Under the pieces are notes generated by a model that was not told the origin of the DNA, did not search any database, and worked only from the letters and a program-made list of their open reading frames with translations. A DNA stretch of 64,000 nucleotides, taken from the NCBI GenBank assembly GCA_946699065.1, contig CAMPDV010000009.1, forward strand, positions 992,001-1,056,000, written 5' to 3'. Shown piece by piece: positions 35,744 to 48,394 of the stretch. The translations under genes and the position numbers were made by a program. How positions within the stretch are numbered: position 1 is the first letter of the stretch; every line of letters starts with the position of its first letter. Source of the stretch: Loxodes magnus (lineage: Eukaryota > Ciliophora > Karyorelictea > Loxodida > Loxodidae).

Positions 35744-38518
35744 ATTATACTAAAATAATAAGTAGTCTAGGAATATTAAAACTAAACAATTACCTTATTT
35801 TAAAACCCTGCTCAAGAGAATTTTATCAATAAGTTTTGAAAATTATCTTTAAATCAAATACTTTAAGTTTAAAAATTCAAACCATCAGGGAAACTCTAAG
35901 TCTTTATCAAATGCAGTGCATTTAAATTTTTTAGCTACCATTACTTTTAATTTTATATTTCTGTATACTAGAAAAGTTTGATGAAAATACCAAAATGATA
36001 ATCCTTCTATTACCTTATTTAGTATAATGAACAGTATATTTTTCAAAAAGGATTCACTTAAAAGACTACTAAGCTAGTTACAAATTATTTTGCCTTATTT
36101 AAATATTAGGTTGTATAATCTTTGCTTAGCATATAAAATTGGAACTATTAAGTTTTATATAGTCGATGATATTAGTTTATATCTGTAAATAAATTAAGAG
36201 TATTAATTAAATATTTTGCTTTATAAACTTTAATAAATACTTCTTTTAAAACTAATCTTTTAATTTCCTTTTTATTACTTTAACTCTAATTCTATTAATT
36301 GAATAGTTATATAACATATCTATATTCTTAGCTTAATAAAAGTATTTTGCTAATAGTAGTAAAGTTATTCTCTCTGGTGCATAAATGTTAATTCATTATA
36401 TTTAAAAGATAAGAGCTATTAGGAAATATGGAAATGTATATACATATAGAAAGCTGTAGTAATATCATCATAATGATTAAAATAATTATAGCTTCTTATA
36501 TTTTAGTAGCTAATTAATGATTAACTTCTATATTTTACATTGATATATATTATAATTATAGGCTTATAGTAATTATCTTTATTGCTTATATATAAGATAT
36601 TTAAATAGAGAAATTAGCTTATCTTTCATAGATTAGACAGATTATATTGATTATAGATTATCTATTAACTAGTAAATCCTATTAATAACTTAAGATTTGG
36701 TTATATAAGTTATTTTTAGTTACTTGTACTAGTAGATTTACTAAGCATTATCATTGGATGACATCGATTAGCAACACTAAGGTTATCTTTATCTTAGTTC
36801 TATCTAGATTTAATGACGGAAGTAGATATTGATACTTTGATTTCTATTAATTATATCACTTTTAATTTAATTAATTTACTAAAGCATAAATGATAATAAT
36901 TGCTTAGTAAGCAGATCACTCTAATATAAACTATATGGTATTGCTAACTCTAAAGGTAATCATAAGAAGTTTAAAGATAATAAAAAATAAGAATTTAGCT
37001 TAAGTAAAATAGTAGTGTATTATAACTATCAATAGCTATTAATCTTAAGCTTTATTATAAATTTAAAGCATGCCATTTAATTAAAATAAGATATTAAACA
37101 AGATTATTATCAAAGGCTTCTTGCTGCTGAATCTCTCACCTGTATATAACCATCTCAATACTTAATCTTAATATAGTTAGTATCTATATAGTATTTTATA
37201 TGAGTCTATTGCAAAAATTTAGTATTTAATGTAAATCTCATTTTTGCTAATTATTCCTATCTCAAGAAAGTTATTTCTCTTTTTAAACTTTAGTAGAAAA
37301 ATTAAGTATTAAAAGTCAAAGTTTTCAAAGACATTTACTAAAGACAAAAAATTAAAGTTAGTCATGCTATCTAAAATTTGAAGAGCATAAGATAATAGAT
37401 TAATTAGTTAATAAAAGAGAAAAAAGAAAGTTGAATATATAAAATAATGAAATTAGGAAGTATAATAGCTATACTTGCTTTAAAAAACAGATTGGGTTCA
37501 CATTTATAATTTATTACTTCTTTTGAGTAAATATTTTATAAAAATTAACTTTGAATAAGTCAGCTGATACATTGAATAGCATATTATAAAAATGAATAGT
37601 TTAAATAAAATTATAAATAAATTAACTTAAATTTTCTTCATCAAGTATCTAAACCTTATTTAAAAGGAAAAAGTAAAGTTTGCTAAGAAATTAGAAGTTT
37701 AAATAAATGGAATAATTAGAATATAATATCAAATTTAAATTATTAATATTTTAGTAGTTCAAATCAATTGAATGCTCTATTGATGCTTAAATAAAAAATA
37801 TTAAGGAAGCTATTTTTAGAATATAGTATTTGCATTCTGAAATTATAATTTTCTCATTTATTTATTATATAAATCCTATGAAATTTCATAGCCATTAAAA
37901 AATATCATGAGGGCACTAATTTCTGAGCAGCTACATAGGTTTAATGATAGAAGTCATAGATTAGGTACAAATTAATTAATATAATTTTATCTAATAAACA
38001 TACTATTGAAGGTATATTTGCTTACATCACTCAAGATAATAAATAAATGTAATACTTCCAGAGTATATTATGAAGTATAGTTTAATAAAAGTACAATAGC
38101 AGAAATATATATCACAATAATAAAATTGAATTCTATTTTGTTAGTAAGAGCATTTTATTACTTAATATTAACTTTATGCAATACTAGTCTAATTTTGATT
38201 TGTTATTCCTTTAAGCATTTTCTATATCTCTCTATGTGATAATACTATTAACACAAATTTTAAATCATTACGCTATTATATTGTCATTCTTAATTATCAA
38301 CTGTGTTTATTAAAATTCTCATAAAATTCAATAAAAGCAACTACCTCAGTTTTCCGTTCAGCATAAAATAATATTTTGAATGATATGAAAGTTAAATGGG
38401 AGTGTAAGTGAAATAATAACTTTAAAAAGATCAAGAAGAATGAAAACTTGATTATTTAAGAGCTTTATGTGAGTGCTTTTTATTTTATTCGAATGACATT
38501 ATTTTTAAATCAGTAAAA
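35744..38518. other. 2.8-kb AT-rich gene desert
   Basis: Nothing here reads as a convincing protein on either strand. An imperfect inverted repeat pair lies near 36736 (ttactaagca..ttatcatt) and 36885-36913 (aatgataataattgcttagtaag), about 150 bp apart. It could be a very small non-autonomous element but is too weak to call. The last bases are the upstream region of the carboxypeptidase gene. Confidence 0.45.
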
Positions 38519-39796
38519 ATGTCAGATGCTAGATCTTCGAAAGCATCTTGGAAAGAAACAAGACCAACTTCTGCAAGAGAGAAAGTGAAAGCTAATCTCA
38601 AGACAGATAAACTCTAATTAACTCCTTCGAAACTTAAGACTAGATCAAATGCTTCAACAGCTTCTTCATTTTCCGCATTTTCAAGTAAAAAGAAGGCAGC
38701 ACCTTCAAAAGATAATGGGGCATAAATTAATTTAGAAGAATCATAAGAGAAAAAGCCGAAAAAATCGCCTGTTTCAATCTTAGTTCCTAGAAATTTACCG
38801 GAAGAGTAATAAAAGTTCTTCGAAAGTGGATTTACATATAACCCTCAATTCAAATATAAGGATCCTGATGCAATTCCAGATATACTAGCATAATATAAGC
38901 CTCCTTAAGAAAGATATGTATAGAATGCTCTGTATATTTTAAATAAAGCAGTAGAATATTATGGAGGTGGTGAGTAGACTTAAACTGAAATAGATGGTGG
39001 AAGGTTAATGACATATGAAGAAACAGTTTTCTACTTTAATGAATATTTATTGAACCTTAGAATTGAACATTTAGTTTCTCTGAAATTTAGTGAAAAAGCT
39101 GTAGCGAGAACAAGTTGTAAGTACAACCCACAAACAGGAAAATTCACGATTACTATATCTTTACCTGTACAATACAGGATAAATTAAATAAATGGAGTGA
39201 TGAACCATGAAGTAGGAACTCACTTTTTAAGAAAGTTTAACGACAAAAAGCAGATTTGATACAAAGCAAGGTCTAAATGAAACCTGAAGAATCATTTAGA
39301 TCATGAAGAAGGTCTTGCAAGTATTAATTAATAGCTAGATTCTGCATGGGATCCTAAGAAAATGCCTTTTTTGTGAGTCCCTGCATTGCATTATTATACT
39401 TCTTATTTAGCATCTAAAGGATCTTTTGTGGATACGTTCAAAGGTTTAGAGCCTTTTATAGAAGATCCCGCTAAAAGATTCAGATAGGCTTTGAGAGGTA
39501 AAAGAGGATTAACTGATACAAGCTAAATAGGTGGATTTTACAAGGATAAAGTTTATTTAACAGGGGGCTTAGAAATACTCCAAAATCGCAAAAGCTTAAA
39601 TTTTTTCTGTATGTATGGAGGAAAAATGAATCTACATGATTCCACAAGAATGGAAATTCAAGCTCTCATGCGTTTAGATAAATGTGTTTTTCCCTATTTT
39701 TTTTAAGATATGGATCTTTATCAGCTTGGGTTAGATAGAATAGCAGAAGTAAATGGAATTTGCACTGCATATAAAGATTAGAGTGAAAAAGAGTGA
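38519..39796 (+). CDS. MATCAP/KIAA0895-type tubulin tyrosine carboxypeptidase (DUF1704)
   Basis: A single frame encodes 425 residues. The N-terminal ~90 residues are basic and Ser/Ala/Lys-rich (SSKASWKETRPTSARE, SASFSAFSSKKKAA in character), suited to microtubule binding. The catalytic domain carries the metallopeptidase motif NHEVGTHFLRKFND near residue 228, the HExxxH signature of the DUF1704 family. EEGLASINQQL, SFVDTFKGL and KDKVYLTGGLEIL follow as in family members. The mammalian enzymes remove the C-terminal tyrosine of alpha-tubulin on microtubules. In a ciliate this probably acts on cortical or axonemal microtubules. TGA codes Trp in QIWYKARSKWNLKN and PFLWVPA. No intron is needed, and the stop is GAG-TGA. 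Confidence 0.9.
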
Positions 39797-40241
39797 ACTT
39801 AAAGCTATATTTTTATTAAAATTCTAATATCAAATACCTATTTGCTTAAGTGTATCCTTCCTTTAAATCAATAATCAGACTATCAATATTCTAAATATAT
39901 TTTTAGCTATTAAATATTAACGGTATAGTCATATAACTTTATAATCCAAGCTTATATGAAATATTATGCTTTTAACAAAATAGAGAAACATAATTTTTAG
40001 CATTATCCAAAACAGCAGGGAAAATTAAAATAAAAGCATTAAGAGTGATTTACATTTAATTAGAACTAAACAGGTTTCTTAATAATTCTGAAGGTAATTT
40101 AGTAATATTAACATATATTACTTAATTCTCTTATAGTTATAACTTCTAGATTATTAAAGTTCTCTATTAACTAATAGCCTTTCAATTAAAAATAAAGGCT
40201 TGCTTGTAGATTTAATTTTAACGTAATATTTAAATATCAGA
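39797..40241. other. AT-rich intergenic region
   Basis: This spacer lies between two plus-strand genes. No gene or clear element is seen. Confidence 0.5.
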
Positions 40242-41216
40242 ATGGGAAACTGTGAATGTGCTGAAAGAAGACAGAAGTTTGATGAAGAATCATTTAATCC
40301 ATAGAATAATTAATAAAATATTGAAACTGAAGTTCCTAGGAATTCTTATAGCAAATATATAGAAACAATCAAATAGAACTATGGTAGATGGGAAGATTGA
40401 TATGAAGAGTCAGAAACTTTATTTAATAAAATTAATGTGAAAATTTATAAATTTAAAGGTAGGCAGATGGATATCTTTTTCCTTGCTAAGCAGGTTTTAA
40501 AGCATAGGCTATAATCTGAAAGTTAATTTAAAAAAGAAATTAATCAAATGGAAAGCACATTTCATCCTAGGATAATCAGTGCTCTTGAATATTTTGAGTC
40601 TCTTCATAGCTTCATTTTAATTTATGAATTAGTTCCAGGTTGGAGTTTATAAGAGCAGATTCAGCAGAATTAGACGAATTTAGCACCGTTTAAAATTTAA
40701 GAAATTCGAAGTTTATGCAGACAAATTCTTGTATCGCTTTTTCAACTTCACTCTAGAGGTTTTATTCATGGTACTATAAATCCATCTAATATCATTCTAG
40801 CAACTAAATAGGATTTATCTGAAATTAAAATCCAACATCCTTCTAACTATCTAATACATAAACACGTAAAATACAAAGACTTAAATATTAAAAATTCTAA
40901 ATACTGAGCACCTGAATTTTTTGAAGATAATTGAGAGTAAAAGAAATCTCAAAATAATATGAAAATAGATCTTTGAAGTTTAGGAATTGTCGTTTTGGAA
41001 ATGTTAAACCTACAATATCCTTTTCAACAATGTTAATCCCATTATGAACTTAAATAATTCTTATAGAAAGATCCAACAAAAGAGATTCAAAGCAGAATTT
41101 AAGATTTAACTTAAGATACTAAAGTATTTTTAGAAGGACTTCTTTAGTTTTAGCCTGGATAGCGCTTTTCAGCTGAGCAAGCAATGAATAGTAAATTTAT
41201 ATTAAGCGTAGACTGA
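40242..41216 (+). CDS. Lipid-anchored protein pseudokinase
   Basis: This 324-residue protein has a protein-kinase fold but is missing catalytic motifs. It begins MGNCEC, a consensus for N-myristoylation at Gly2 with Cys4/Cys6 available for palmitoylation, so plasma- or vesicle-membrane attachment is likely. The kinase-like region (~65-320) shows a ~FLAKQVLK strand, HPRIISALEYFES, LIYELVPGWSLQEQI, and LHSRGFIHGTINPSNIIL, where the HRD motif is HGT. No DFG follows (IQHPSN), but the APE motif (SKYWAPEFF) and MKIDLWSLGIVVLEML are kept. Loss of both HRD and DFG predicts no phosphotransfer; a scaffold or allosteric role is inferred. The Trp in WAPE and in DLWS is TGA. It ends SVD-TGA. Confidence 0.87.
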
Positions 41217-41990
41217 TATTCTGCTGATTACACATTAAGTTAACTAAAATTTTATTTTTTATGATATTCGTAACAGAGTTTATTTGTAATAGAGTAAGCA
41301 AAAAATATTTTTTAGCAGTGTAAGAAATTAAAGAATTAATCTTGTTTTTAAATATCTAATCCACTTCAACGAATATCATTTATGTATATTAAATTTGATT
41401 ATTAGCTCAAAAATTAAATAATGAATTTATATTGATTCTCTACTTTAACTAATTAATTTAGCTAGCCAATTTAAAGTTATAAAATCAAAAAGTTTTATGC
41501 CTTCCTATAGATGTGTAATCAAACAGTATTATTACTCGTTTATCCAGATTTGTTTTAAGGAAATTTTCTGATATTTTCTCTAAAATTAATGTTTATTTAT
41601 TATCCTAATAAGATTCTTTGGCATATCAAGTTACTCTTAAACCAAATACTAAAGATTAAATGTATAAGGTAAATGCTTGATTCTTTTTAATTTAATTAAA
41701 GCAAGCACCTAAATTTAAATACTATTTGATATGCTCAACTAATTATCTTTAAATACCCTTTTAGAAAAACTATAAGTTTTATAAATAATCACTGAGATGT
41801 TGAATCTTTATTCTAATACCTCCTTAATTTATACCAAATTAGTTAGTAAATAAATAGATAAGCAACAGCAAAATTAGGCATGCTTAGCTGTCTAGAAAAA
41901 GAAAGAAGCCTATTTTTTCTAACTATATATATTATTAGCATGTTACTTGTTTCTATCATAATGTTATATTATTTAATATAATACAAATTA
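41217..41990. other. AT-rich intergenic region
   Basis: No convincing frame or RNA gene is seen; this is the upstream region of the STIMATE-like gene. Confidence 0.5.
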
Positions 41991-42788
41991 ATGGAGAGTG
42001 CGAGCAATTTAAGCATCGCTGAAATTTCTTATATAATTCCTCTGTTAATTCAAACTGCAACTTGGGAGTAATGTGATTTGCTGGGAAATTAGTCTTATAC
42101 TTGAATTTTAAAAATGTTTCTGAGTGCTATAGCTTTTACTTCTCTTTTCCCTAAAAAGTTTCTGGATAGTAATAAAAGATCATGGATTGTATGATTTATG
42201 GATGTATCTAAATAAGTAATTAGTAGTAGCTCTATGTAATTCTTTAATCTATGATATGCGTATATTATAATACATCACTCAAGGATAGACTCTCCTAACT
42301 CCTGTGCGTGAATCTTCTTATAGCTGCTAGTAGATTCTTTGGTTGGTCCCTTCTTTTGTTGAATATATCTAAATGGCATTGAATGCTATTGCCAAAAAAG
42401 CTCAAGATATTAATTCAGAAATGGATATTATGGAAAACCAATATCATGCGGAATGTGGTTTTCTTAGACTTTAATATGGTTGATTGTAGTATTTTTAGCC
42501 AAAATGACTTTAATTGGAATAATGCTAATTTTTGATATTTAGCTAAACTGATTTGGTAATTTAATTATATAGGTGAGCTTATTTTATATCCTTTGATGAA
42601 TTATCCCAAGCTAATGCTTATTTTTGTAATGATTATTTTCCCTATCATTTTGAACGCAATATAGTACTGGATTACAGACTCTATACTAGCAAATAACAGT
42701 AAGATTTTCTATTTCAGACAGCAAAATAGGTGCTTCTTATATGAATAATAAAGAGAAGCCTTTGCTTAAAAAATTAAAAGACATTTGA
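41991..42788 (+). CDS. STIMATE: STIMATE/TMEM110-family multi-pass membrane protein
   Basis: The model is join(41991..42555,42573..42698,42718..42788), 253 residues, with a 17-nt intron (gtaatttaattatatag) and a 19-nt intron (gtaagattttctatttcag). The segment SWIVWFMDVSKQVISSSSMQ matches the conserved 'W..WF.D.SKQ' signature of STIMATE/TMEM110 and fungal relatives. PISCGMWFSQTLIWLIVVFLAK and PIILNAIQYWITDSIL match later family blocks, with about five membrane spans overall. Animal members sit in the ER and adjust store-operated calcium entry through STIM; the ciliate role is unknown. The tail after the last span is short and basic (KEKPLLKKLKDI) before TGA. If that TGA were Trp the tail would be longer but AT-rich. 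Confidence 0.88.
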
Positions 42789-42870
42789 GCAGACAGATTT
42801 CATAGTAGCTATACTTTTTTATTTATTAAGCAAATAATTATGAAATAATTTACTTAAAACTTGCTTTCTT

Positions 42871-44341
42871 TCATAGAAAAATTAGCCAGATGTTGGATAA
42901 TAATATTCCAAAAAATATTCCTGAGATCAACATTATGAACATCATCACTCCTGCTAGCTCTTTCTCGTTTTACTCTACCTAGTTTGGCCCTCTCATCATA
43001 CACAATGTGCTAGCATATCCATTTGATAATGCGAATAATGCCATGTTACCTACTTGGAAATAAATGTTTTGAAAAAAGAGAGGATAGAAATCGAAGGCTA
43101 TTGATGAGAAAGTGAATACGAATAATATGCGAGAAGCCATAAGAAAAGGTAAAGTATCATTGCTAAAGATATCACAGATGCCAGGTAATCACCTTCCAAT
43201 TGTATCAAATATATTGAAAGAACTTAGCATCAAAATTACATACCAAGTATTGCTTAAGCTAGTGTTGTTCTTTAATAAAGCTAAGCTAGGAAAACACACA
43301 AAGGTTATTGTAAAGACAAAAAAGTTAGTAAGAGCTTAAACTTTAATTTTTTCTCATATGTCAGATAATTTCTACTACTAGAGACTGTAGTTTTGAGATA
43401 TTTATTCTTGATATTTTTAAGCAAAATGGTGTTACTCAGCCTGAATAAAAAAATTACTTCTGTATTATAAGATTTGTCTTTTATAGTCTCATAAGAAAGG
43501 TTATATATATTATATGTCATTGAAATTGCCTTAGGGGACTATAAAAGTTAATTATCAGTAATCAGATCTTTGCTTAGGGATATTTCTTGAGGATTTCCTG
43601 AAGTATTTAAATTTTTAGTTTGAGGCATTTATAAATAGTATCTTGTGAATTGTAATCGCATCAATAATAGTGTTGCTAACACACAGGATATTAGTATTAA
43701 TCCTGAAATGGAAAAGTAAATCATCGTAGATATTTTCAAGCCCTAAATGTTTTGCTAGAAGGCAAGTACACAAAAAATTCTAGCCATAATAATTAAGATT
43801 GCTGCAAATCCCTGCCCAAACATAACTCCTTATGTAAATCTTTAAGGGAAAATACCTGCTAGACCGAAAATTGAAGCTTGCATTACAGCAGTACTAACAC
43901 CTAAGAAAGCCATCACTGTTATCATAATATAGAACGCTTGAAACTATTCAAAATAAATAGCTATAAAAGGCATTATAGCAAGAGCAACTCCACAGGATAT
44001 AAAACTAGAAATCATTCTTCAAGTCAAAGAAATTTTCTTTAGAATTTTAAGGCTTAAAAATGTAGTAGCTAATGTAAATCCTTAGTAAACTAACGGAAAT
44101 ATGAAGGTAACTGGGTAATCAGGGAACTAAACTTTAAAAAACTTACCATGTAATTGAAAAAATCAAGGGCAGTAATAAAAGAGTTGAATGCAATAAGGTT
44201 ACCTACACCAAGGAAAATAAAAATAAAATAAGCAGCATTGAATTAATCTACAGGGACAACTTGATCATCTTCTTAAGTCGTATAAAATATTTTTTACTAG
44301 TTTAACTCTTTTTCCTCTATCTTATTATTCTGTTTTTTCAT
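42871..44341 (-). CDS. Equilibrative nucleoside transporter (ENT/SLC29 family)
   Basis: The model is complement(join(42871..43440,43458..44126,44147..44341)), 477 residues. The introns are 20 nt (gtaag...tttag) and 17 nt (gtaatttttttattcag), both phase 0. Family signatures are clear: LGVGNLIAFNSFITALDFF, FPDYPVTFIFPLVYQG, QASIFGLAGIFP with GVMFGQGFAA, FNIFDTIGRWLPG, and near the end LSNGYASTLCMM then KELAGVMMFIMLISGI. About 11 membrane spans are expected, with the large hydrophilic loop between spans 6 and 7 near residues 250-310, split by the second intron. It should carry nucleosides or nucleobases across the plasma or an internal membrane. TGA is Trp in GRWLPG. It ends 82 bp from the convergent STIMATE-like gene. 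Confidence 0.94.
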
Positions 44342-45990
44342 TAGTTTTAAATATTTCTTATCTATTAAAATATCTAAAATAATAGCAAAGAGGCAAATCT
44401 TTCAACTAGAATAAAAATATTATACTTAAATCCAGATTTTTGAATAAAGTACTCTAGTAGAGGGATTATTTAAATATACTCTAACTACATTGAAAGTTGG
44501 TTAATTGCTTTAGAAAATATCTAGCTATAGTACAATATTTAGGAGAAGGAAGATTAAAAAATTGAAGAAAAATAAAAAGAAAGAAAAGCTATAATTAATA
44601 AAATAGATAAGTCTAATTAAAAAGCACAATAATTGCTTAAATTAAAAAAAATCAGCTATCTCTTACATTTGCAGATATTGCTAAAGTAATACTTATAAAT
44701 TAAATTTATTACTAAAATAGGCTCAAATTGTGATAATTTATGCTAAATTATTTGAGACAGTTAATAAGCGTAAAATTGTAAAATATTAATTATATCTTAA
44801 GCTTTTATCTATAAGGATTTAAAAATAATCCATTATACTTATGCACTTAGAAATAAAATAGATAGATTAGCAATAATTTTACCATTAATTATAGTCTATT
44901 TAAGTTTATCTTAAGCATTTGTAATAATTTTAATATAAATACTTAACTAAACTGATATGATATCTATATTACGTTATTCAGATGTATGCTAGTAGAATTT
45001 AAGTAATTGGATTATAGATATATAGTTGCTATAGTATAAGACTGCTATTTTCTATTTATAAGTAAACAATTTCTACAAAGCATTAAGTATAGTTTAATAA
45101 TTATTTATTATACCTTGTCAATTATTTAAACTTAATATAGCCTTTTGAAGAAGGAACAATGCAATTTAATTCAGAGTTATAAGAAATACTATGGATTTTA
45201 TAAATTAATACCTTGATCACCGATTATTATGTTAGATTTAACTGTTCTAAAATTATTTCCTTATTTGAATAAAAATCATTAATAGGATCCTTAAAAAGTA
45301 TAAGATATTGCTTTATAAAATACCATGCTTAAAATAATATTAGAATACCTTGCTAGCCATAGCTTCTAAGCAAAATAGAGAGATAAATTTTATTTATAAA
45401 TCTAAGTGTTTTCTATATTTCAAGTATCTAAAGTAAATTACATTTAATATCATTTTGCTTCTATAATTATTATAAATAAAAAAGATTAAGTTTAATATTA
45501 ATAAGGAACATCTCTAAAAAAGTAATGTTAAAGAAACATAGTACAAATACAGTTATTATATACTTTTAATTATTAAAAATAAAAGAATTTTAATGAGATT
45601 GGTAAAATATAATAAAATAAATTGATAGTTTAGTTGACTATTTTAAAAATTGTAATGCACTAGTATTATTAAACTAGCTTATCTGCTTGATTTGAATATT
45701 TTCACAAGATTTATATAAATAAATAAAAATACTTAATTAATAGAGTGTTGAGGAGGATTTTAAACTTTAGAAATGGTTTGATAAAATTATAGTTAAAAAT
45801 TATGCTTATTTAGTTCTTTTAGTAATTACCCTATAGTGCTTTACAATTATCTAATTCTATTAATTTACTTATACAAGCAATATTACATTCAGCTTTGCTT
45901 GCTTCAGTAATAGAAGTATAATTTAATTAAAACAGAAGTTTTATTCTTAAATAATGAAAATATATTCAATTAAAATTATAGCTATTCTAT
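44342..45990. other. 1.6-kb AT-rich gene-poor stretch
   Basis: No reading frame is convincing and no RNA gene is recognised. The left end is upstream of the ENT gene; the right end is the 3' flank of the tail-anchored protein gene. Confidence 0.45.
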
Positions 45991-46515
45991 TCATTCATTT
46001 CTTGGCTCTATCATAAACTGAATAAAACAGTATTAAATTGCAAACAGAAGCATAATTATCATCATCGAAATCCAAAAACTTTGTAGTTAGATTTTATTCA
46101 TTTACTTATAATCATTATTCACTCTTTTATTCAAAGCTTCGTCTTTCATTCTATTATCTATCCCTTTTTCTATAAGAGTTTCACTCAGTTTGTTACCAAG
46201 ATTGACTTAAATATTAGAAAATGCAGTGTTTGGAGTTTCTGAAAATTATGAGTCACCACAATCTGAATCCTTGTCATTATTTAAACTAACTTTAGTTATA
46301 AACATTTATTATGATTAGGATCTCTAAATACGAATTTACTCCATTTGCTATTGCAGTCTTTTAAAAGCACTAAACAAGTTTTGGTTTAAATTTAGTTATC
46401 TTTCCTAGCTACTTCTTAAGTATATTGAACTCTCCTGACTTGTTTCTTCTAGCAAATCATTGCAAATATTATAAAAGTTTGCTGGCAAACCTTTATTCTT
46501 AGAGCAAGGCTTCAT
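45991..46515 (-). CDS. Tail-anchored, SNARE-like helical membrane protein
   Basis: A single frame of 174 residues starts MKPCSKNKGLPANFYNIC and stays open to GAA-TGA. The middle is a Gln/Glu-rich helical region (LLEETSQESSIYLRSSQERQ, AFKRLQQQMEQIR). The juxtamembrane stretch NKLSETLIEKGIDNRMKDEA, then NKRVNNDYKQMNKIQLQ, precedes one membrane span (SFWISMMIIMLLFAIQYCFI) and a short tail (QFMIEPRNE). This is the layout of tail-anchored SNAREs such as USE1 or Golgi SNAREs, but no family-specific residue is certain. Neighbouring frames are also open in parts of this stretch, so the start is less secure than the C-terminal half. Confidence 0.62.
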
Positions 46516-48394
46516 TTATTTGTATTACATTATAGTTTAAAGTTTGTTTACTGGTTATGAAGTAGTTCAATTTAATAGTTTTCAATTTAATTTTCTAACT
46601 TTATAATATATTTAAAGTTAACCATTTTATTCCTTCATATTCAATTTCAACTCCTTCACATTTCACTGAAGATACCACTAATTCTTAGCTTGTGCTCGTA
46701 GTTTAAAGTGAAAAAGTTTAAGTTACTTTAGCTTTATAAACGTTATCTGAAATTATCTATACTATGGAACTTAGTAAGGTAAATTTTAAGGATGAAGCTT
46801 TAACTAAATAATAAACTTCACTGATTTAGCATTTGGGCTTAAACACTTTAACTATTAAACTCACTTTAAAATAATAATTATCTAAGTTTAAAAACAATAT
46901 TTATAGCTTTATAATTTTAGATTATAACCCCTTCAATTATTAAGGTAGAGTTAAATTATATTATTAAAGGGCAAATAACTAACAAGTAGGATTTTAAACT
47001 GAAATAAGTTTTTGTTTCAAGAATCTAATTTAAATTGTAGTCTTATAGTACTTTGTTTAAAAAGCGATGAAATGCTTCTATATATGCATTAAAATTGGAA
47101 ACATTTCTAAAGTATATAAATTATTCTATTATAATACTAAATTATCTTTCTCGAAAATCTTCAAAGGCTACAATTAAGATGGAGACGCGGAAATTTAGAA
47201 AAGGATTATTAGAGATTTACTGTAATAAATTAACTTTAGCCTAAAAATAATTGTTTCTTTTCTTTTTCTTAATCTTTCTCAAACTAACTATTTATACTAC
47301 GATCTTATGAGTCGCTTAAAAACGCTCTTCTAAAAAATCCTTTAAAATTACAGCTTCTATGATTTAAATATTTATTTTTCCTTCCGAGAAAAGGTTAATT
47401 AAATAATATCTCCTTTGATAATACTAAATCCTTTTATTATATGTTTTGATATAATTCCTTATAGCTTATTTTTAAGTTAGTTTCTATTAATTAATAATTA
47501 AATATATATTAGTTTTCCAATTAAATCAAATTACTATTACTATATAGTAGTATTATATCTCATTTCTATATTTTTAGCAGATTTTTCCAGATTGCTATTA
47601 AGTCTTCCTTTTAACTAGTGAATTAAGATTTTGATAGGTTATTATTAATCTAAAGAAAACTAACTTTTAGTAGTAATTTTGTAAATTATTGAATCAAAAT
47701 ATGCTTTGAGATTAAATCTTTTATTTATTGATTGAAGTCAGTATCTACTAATACACCCTTATATATCATAAATTATTTACTTTATTTAATACAATTTAGA
47801 TTCATAGTTTACTTTTATTGCTACTTGCATTAGCTTGGTTAAAGGAGATCTAATAATTATTAAAAGAAAGAGGATGTTTCTAGGATAATTTTCTAATGCA
47901 AGTTTTATCAAACTAACAAAACAATAAAAAAGCATTTAAAGTATTTGGATCTAATTATTACTTGTTCCTTCTTTTCTTACTTTACTTCTGTGATTTATAA
48001 CTTTTAATTGATCAACTATACTCATAAAAGCCAATTACTATAATTTAATTTCAAAGTCGTTAGAGGAATAGAAGTTAATAAATAGGCTTAAATGTAATTA
48101 ATCGATTTTTGCAATAATATTTTAATTTTAAACTAAGGAATACATACTATAAGCTATTTATATGTTTTACTTCCATAATGCTTATCTTTTATAAAAACTT
48201 CAAGTATTTTCTTAATGGCAATAATACTAAATTTAACATTTTTAACCACAGATCACTTATCTGGACTCTTTTTAACTAATTTTTGATAATTTGACTTTTA
48301 AACTTTGACTAATTAAAAGGATTTGAAGTTTTTAAACAAGAATCAGAGCTTAGTTCCTTTCTTTTAGTTATTAATTAGTTATATAAGAATTGAC
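46516..48394. other. AT-rich region with an ambiguous minus-strand open frame
   Basis: Between about 46540 and 46890 the minus strand has somewhat higher GC and an open frame that reads VVSSVKCEGVEIEYEGIKW and FITSKQTLNYNVIQINEALL. It could be an exon or upstream part of a gene, but no start, end or splice sites are convincing. The remainder is AT-rich with no recognised feature. A short plus frame at about 47176-47310 (METRKFRKG...) has one hydrophobic span but no other support. Confidence 0.35.

Noticed and set aside
36736-36913. Small inverted-repeat transposon (MITE)
   Set aside because: The ~18-bp arms are imperfect, no target-site duplication is visible and no second copy was found in the window. 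In DNA this AT-rich it may be chance.
42895-43340. Plus-strand frame starting MLDNNIPKNIPEIN
   Set aside because: It is the antisense shadow of the ENT gene, whose minus-strand motifs (LSNGYASTLCMM, GRWLPG) are unmistakable.
46221-46340. A 17-nt intron (gtttaa...acaag) in the tail-anchored protein gene
   Set aside because: One frame needs no intron from ATG to TGA, and the donor would be GTTT rather than GTAA. The intron-free model is simpler.
45957-46400. Plus-strand signal-peptide-like frame (MKIYSIKIIAILFIHFLALS)
   Set aside because: The minus strand over the same bases gives a coherent tail-anchored protein with better residue composition. The plus frame soon turns into shadow-like sequence.
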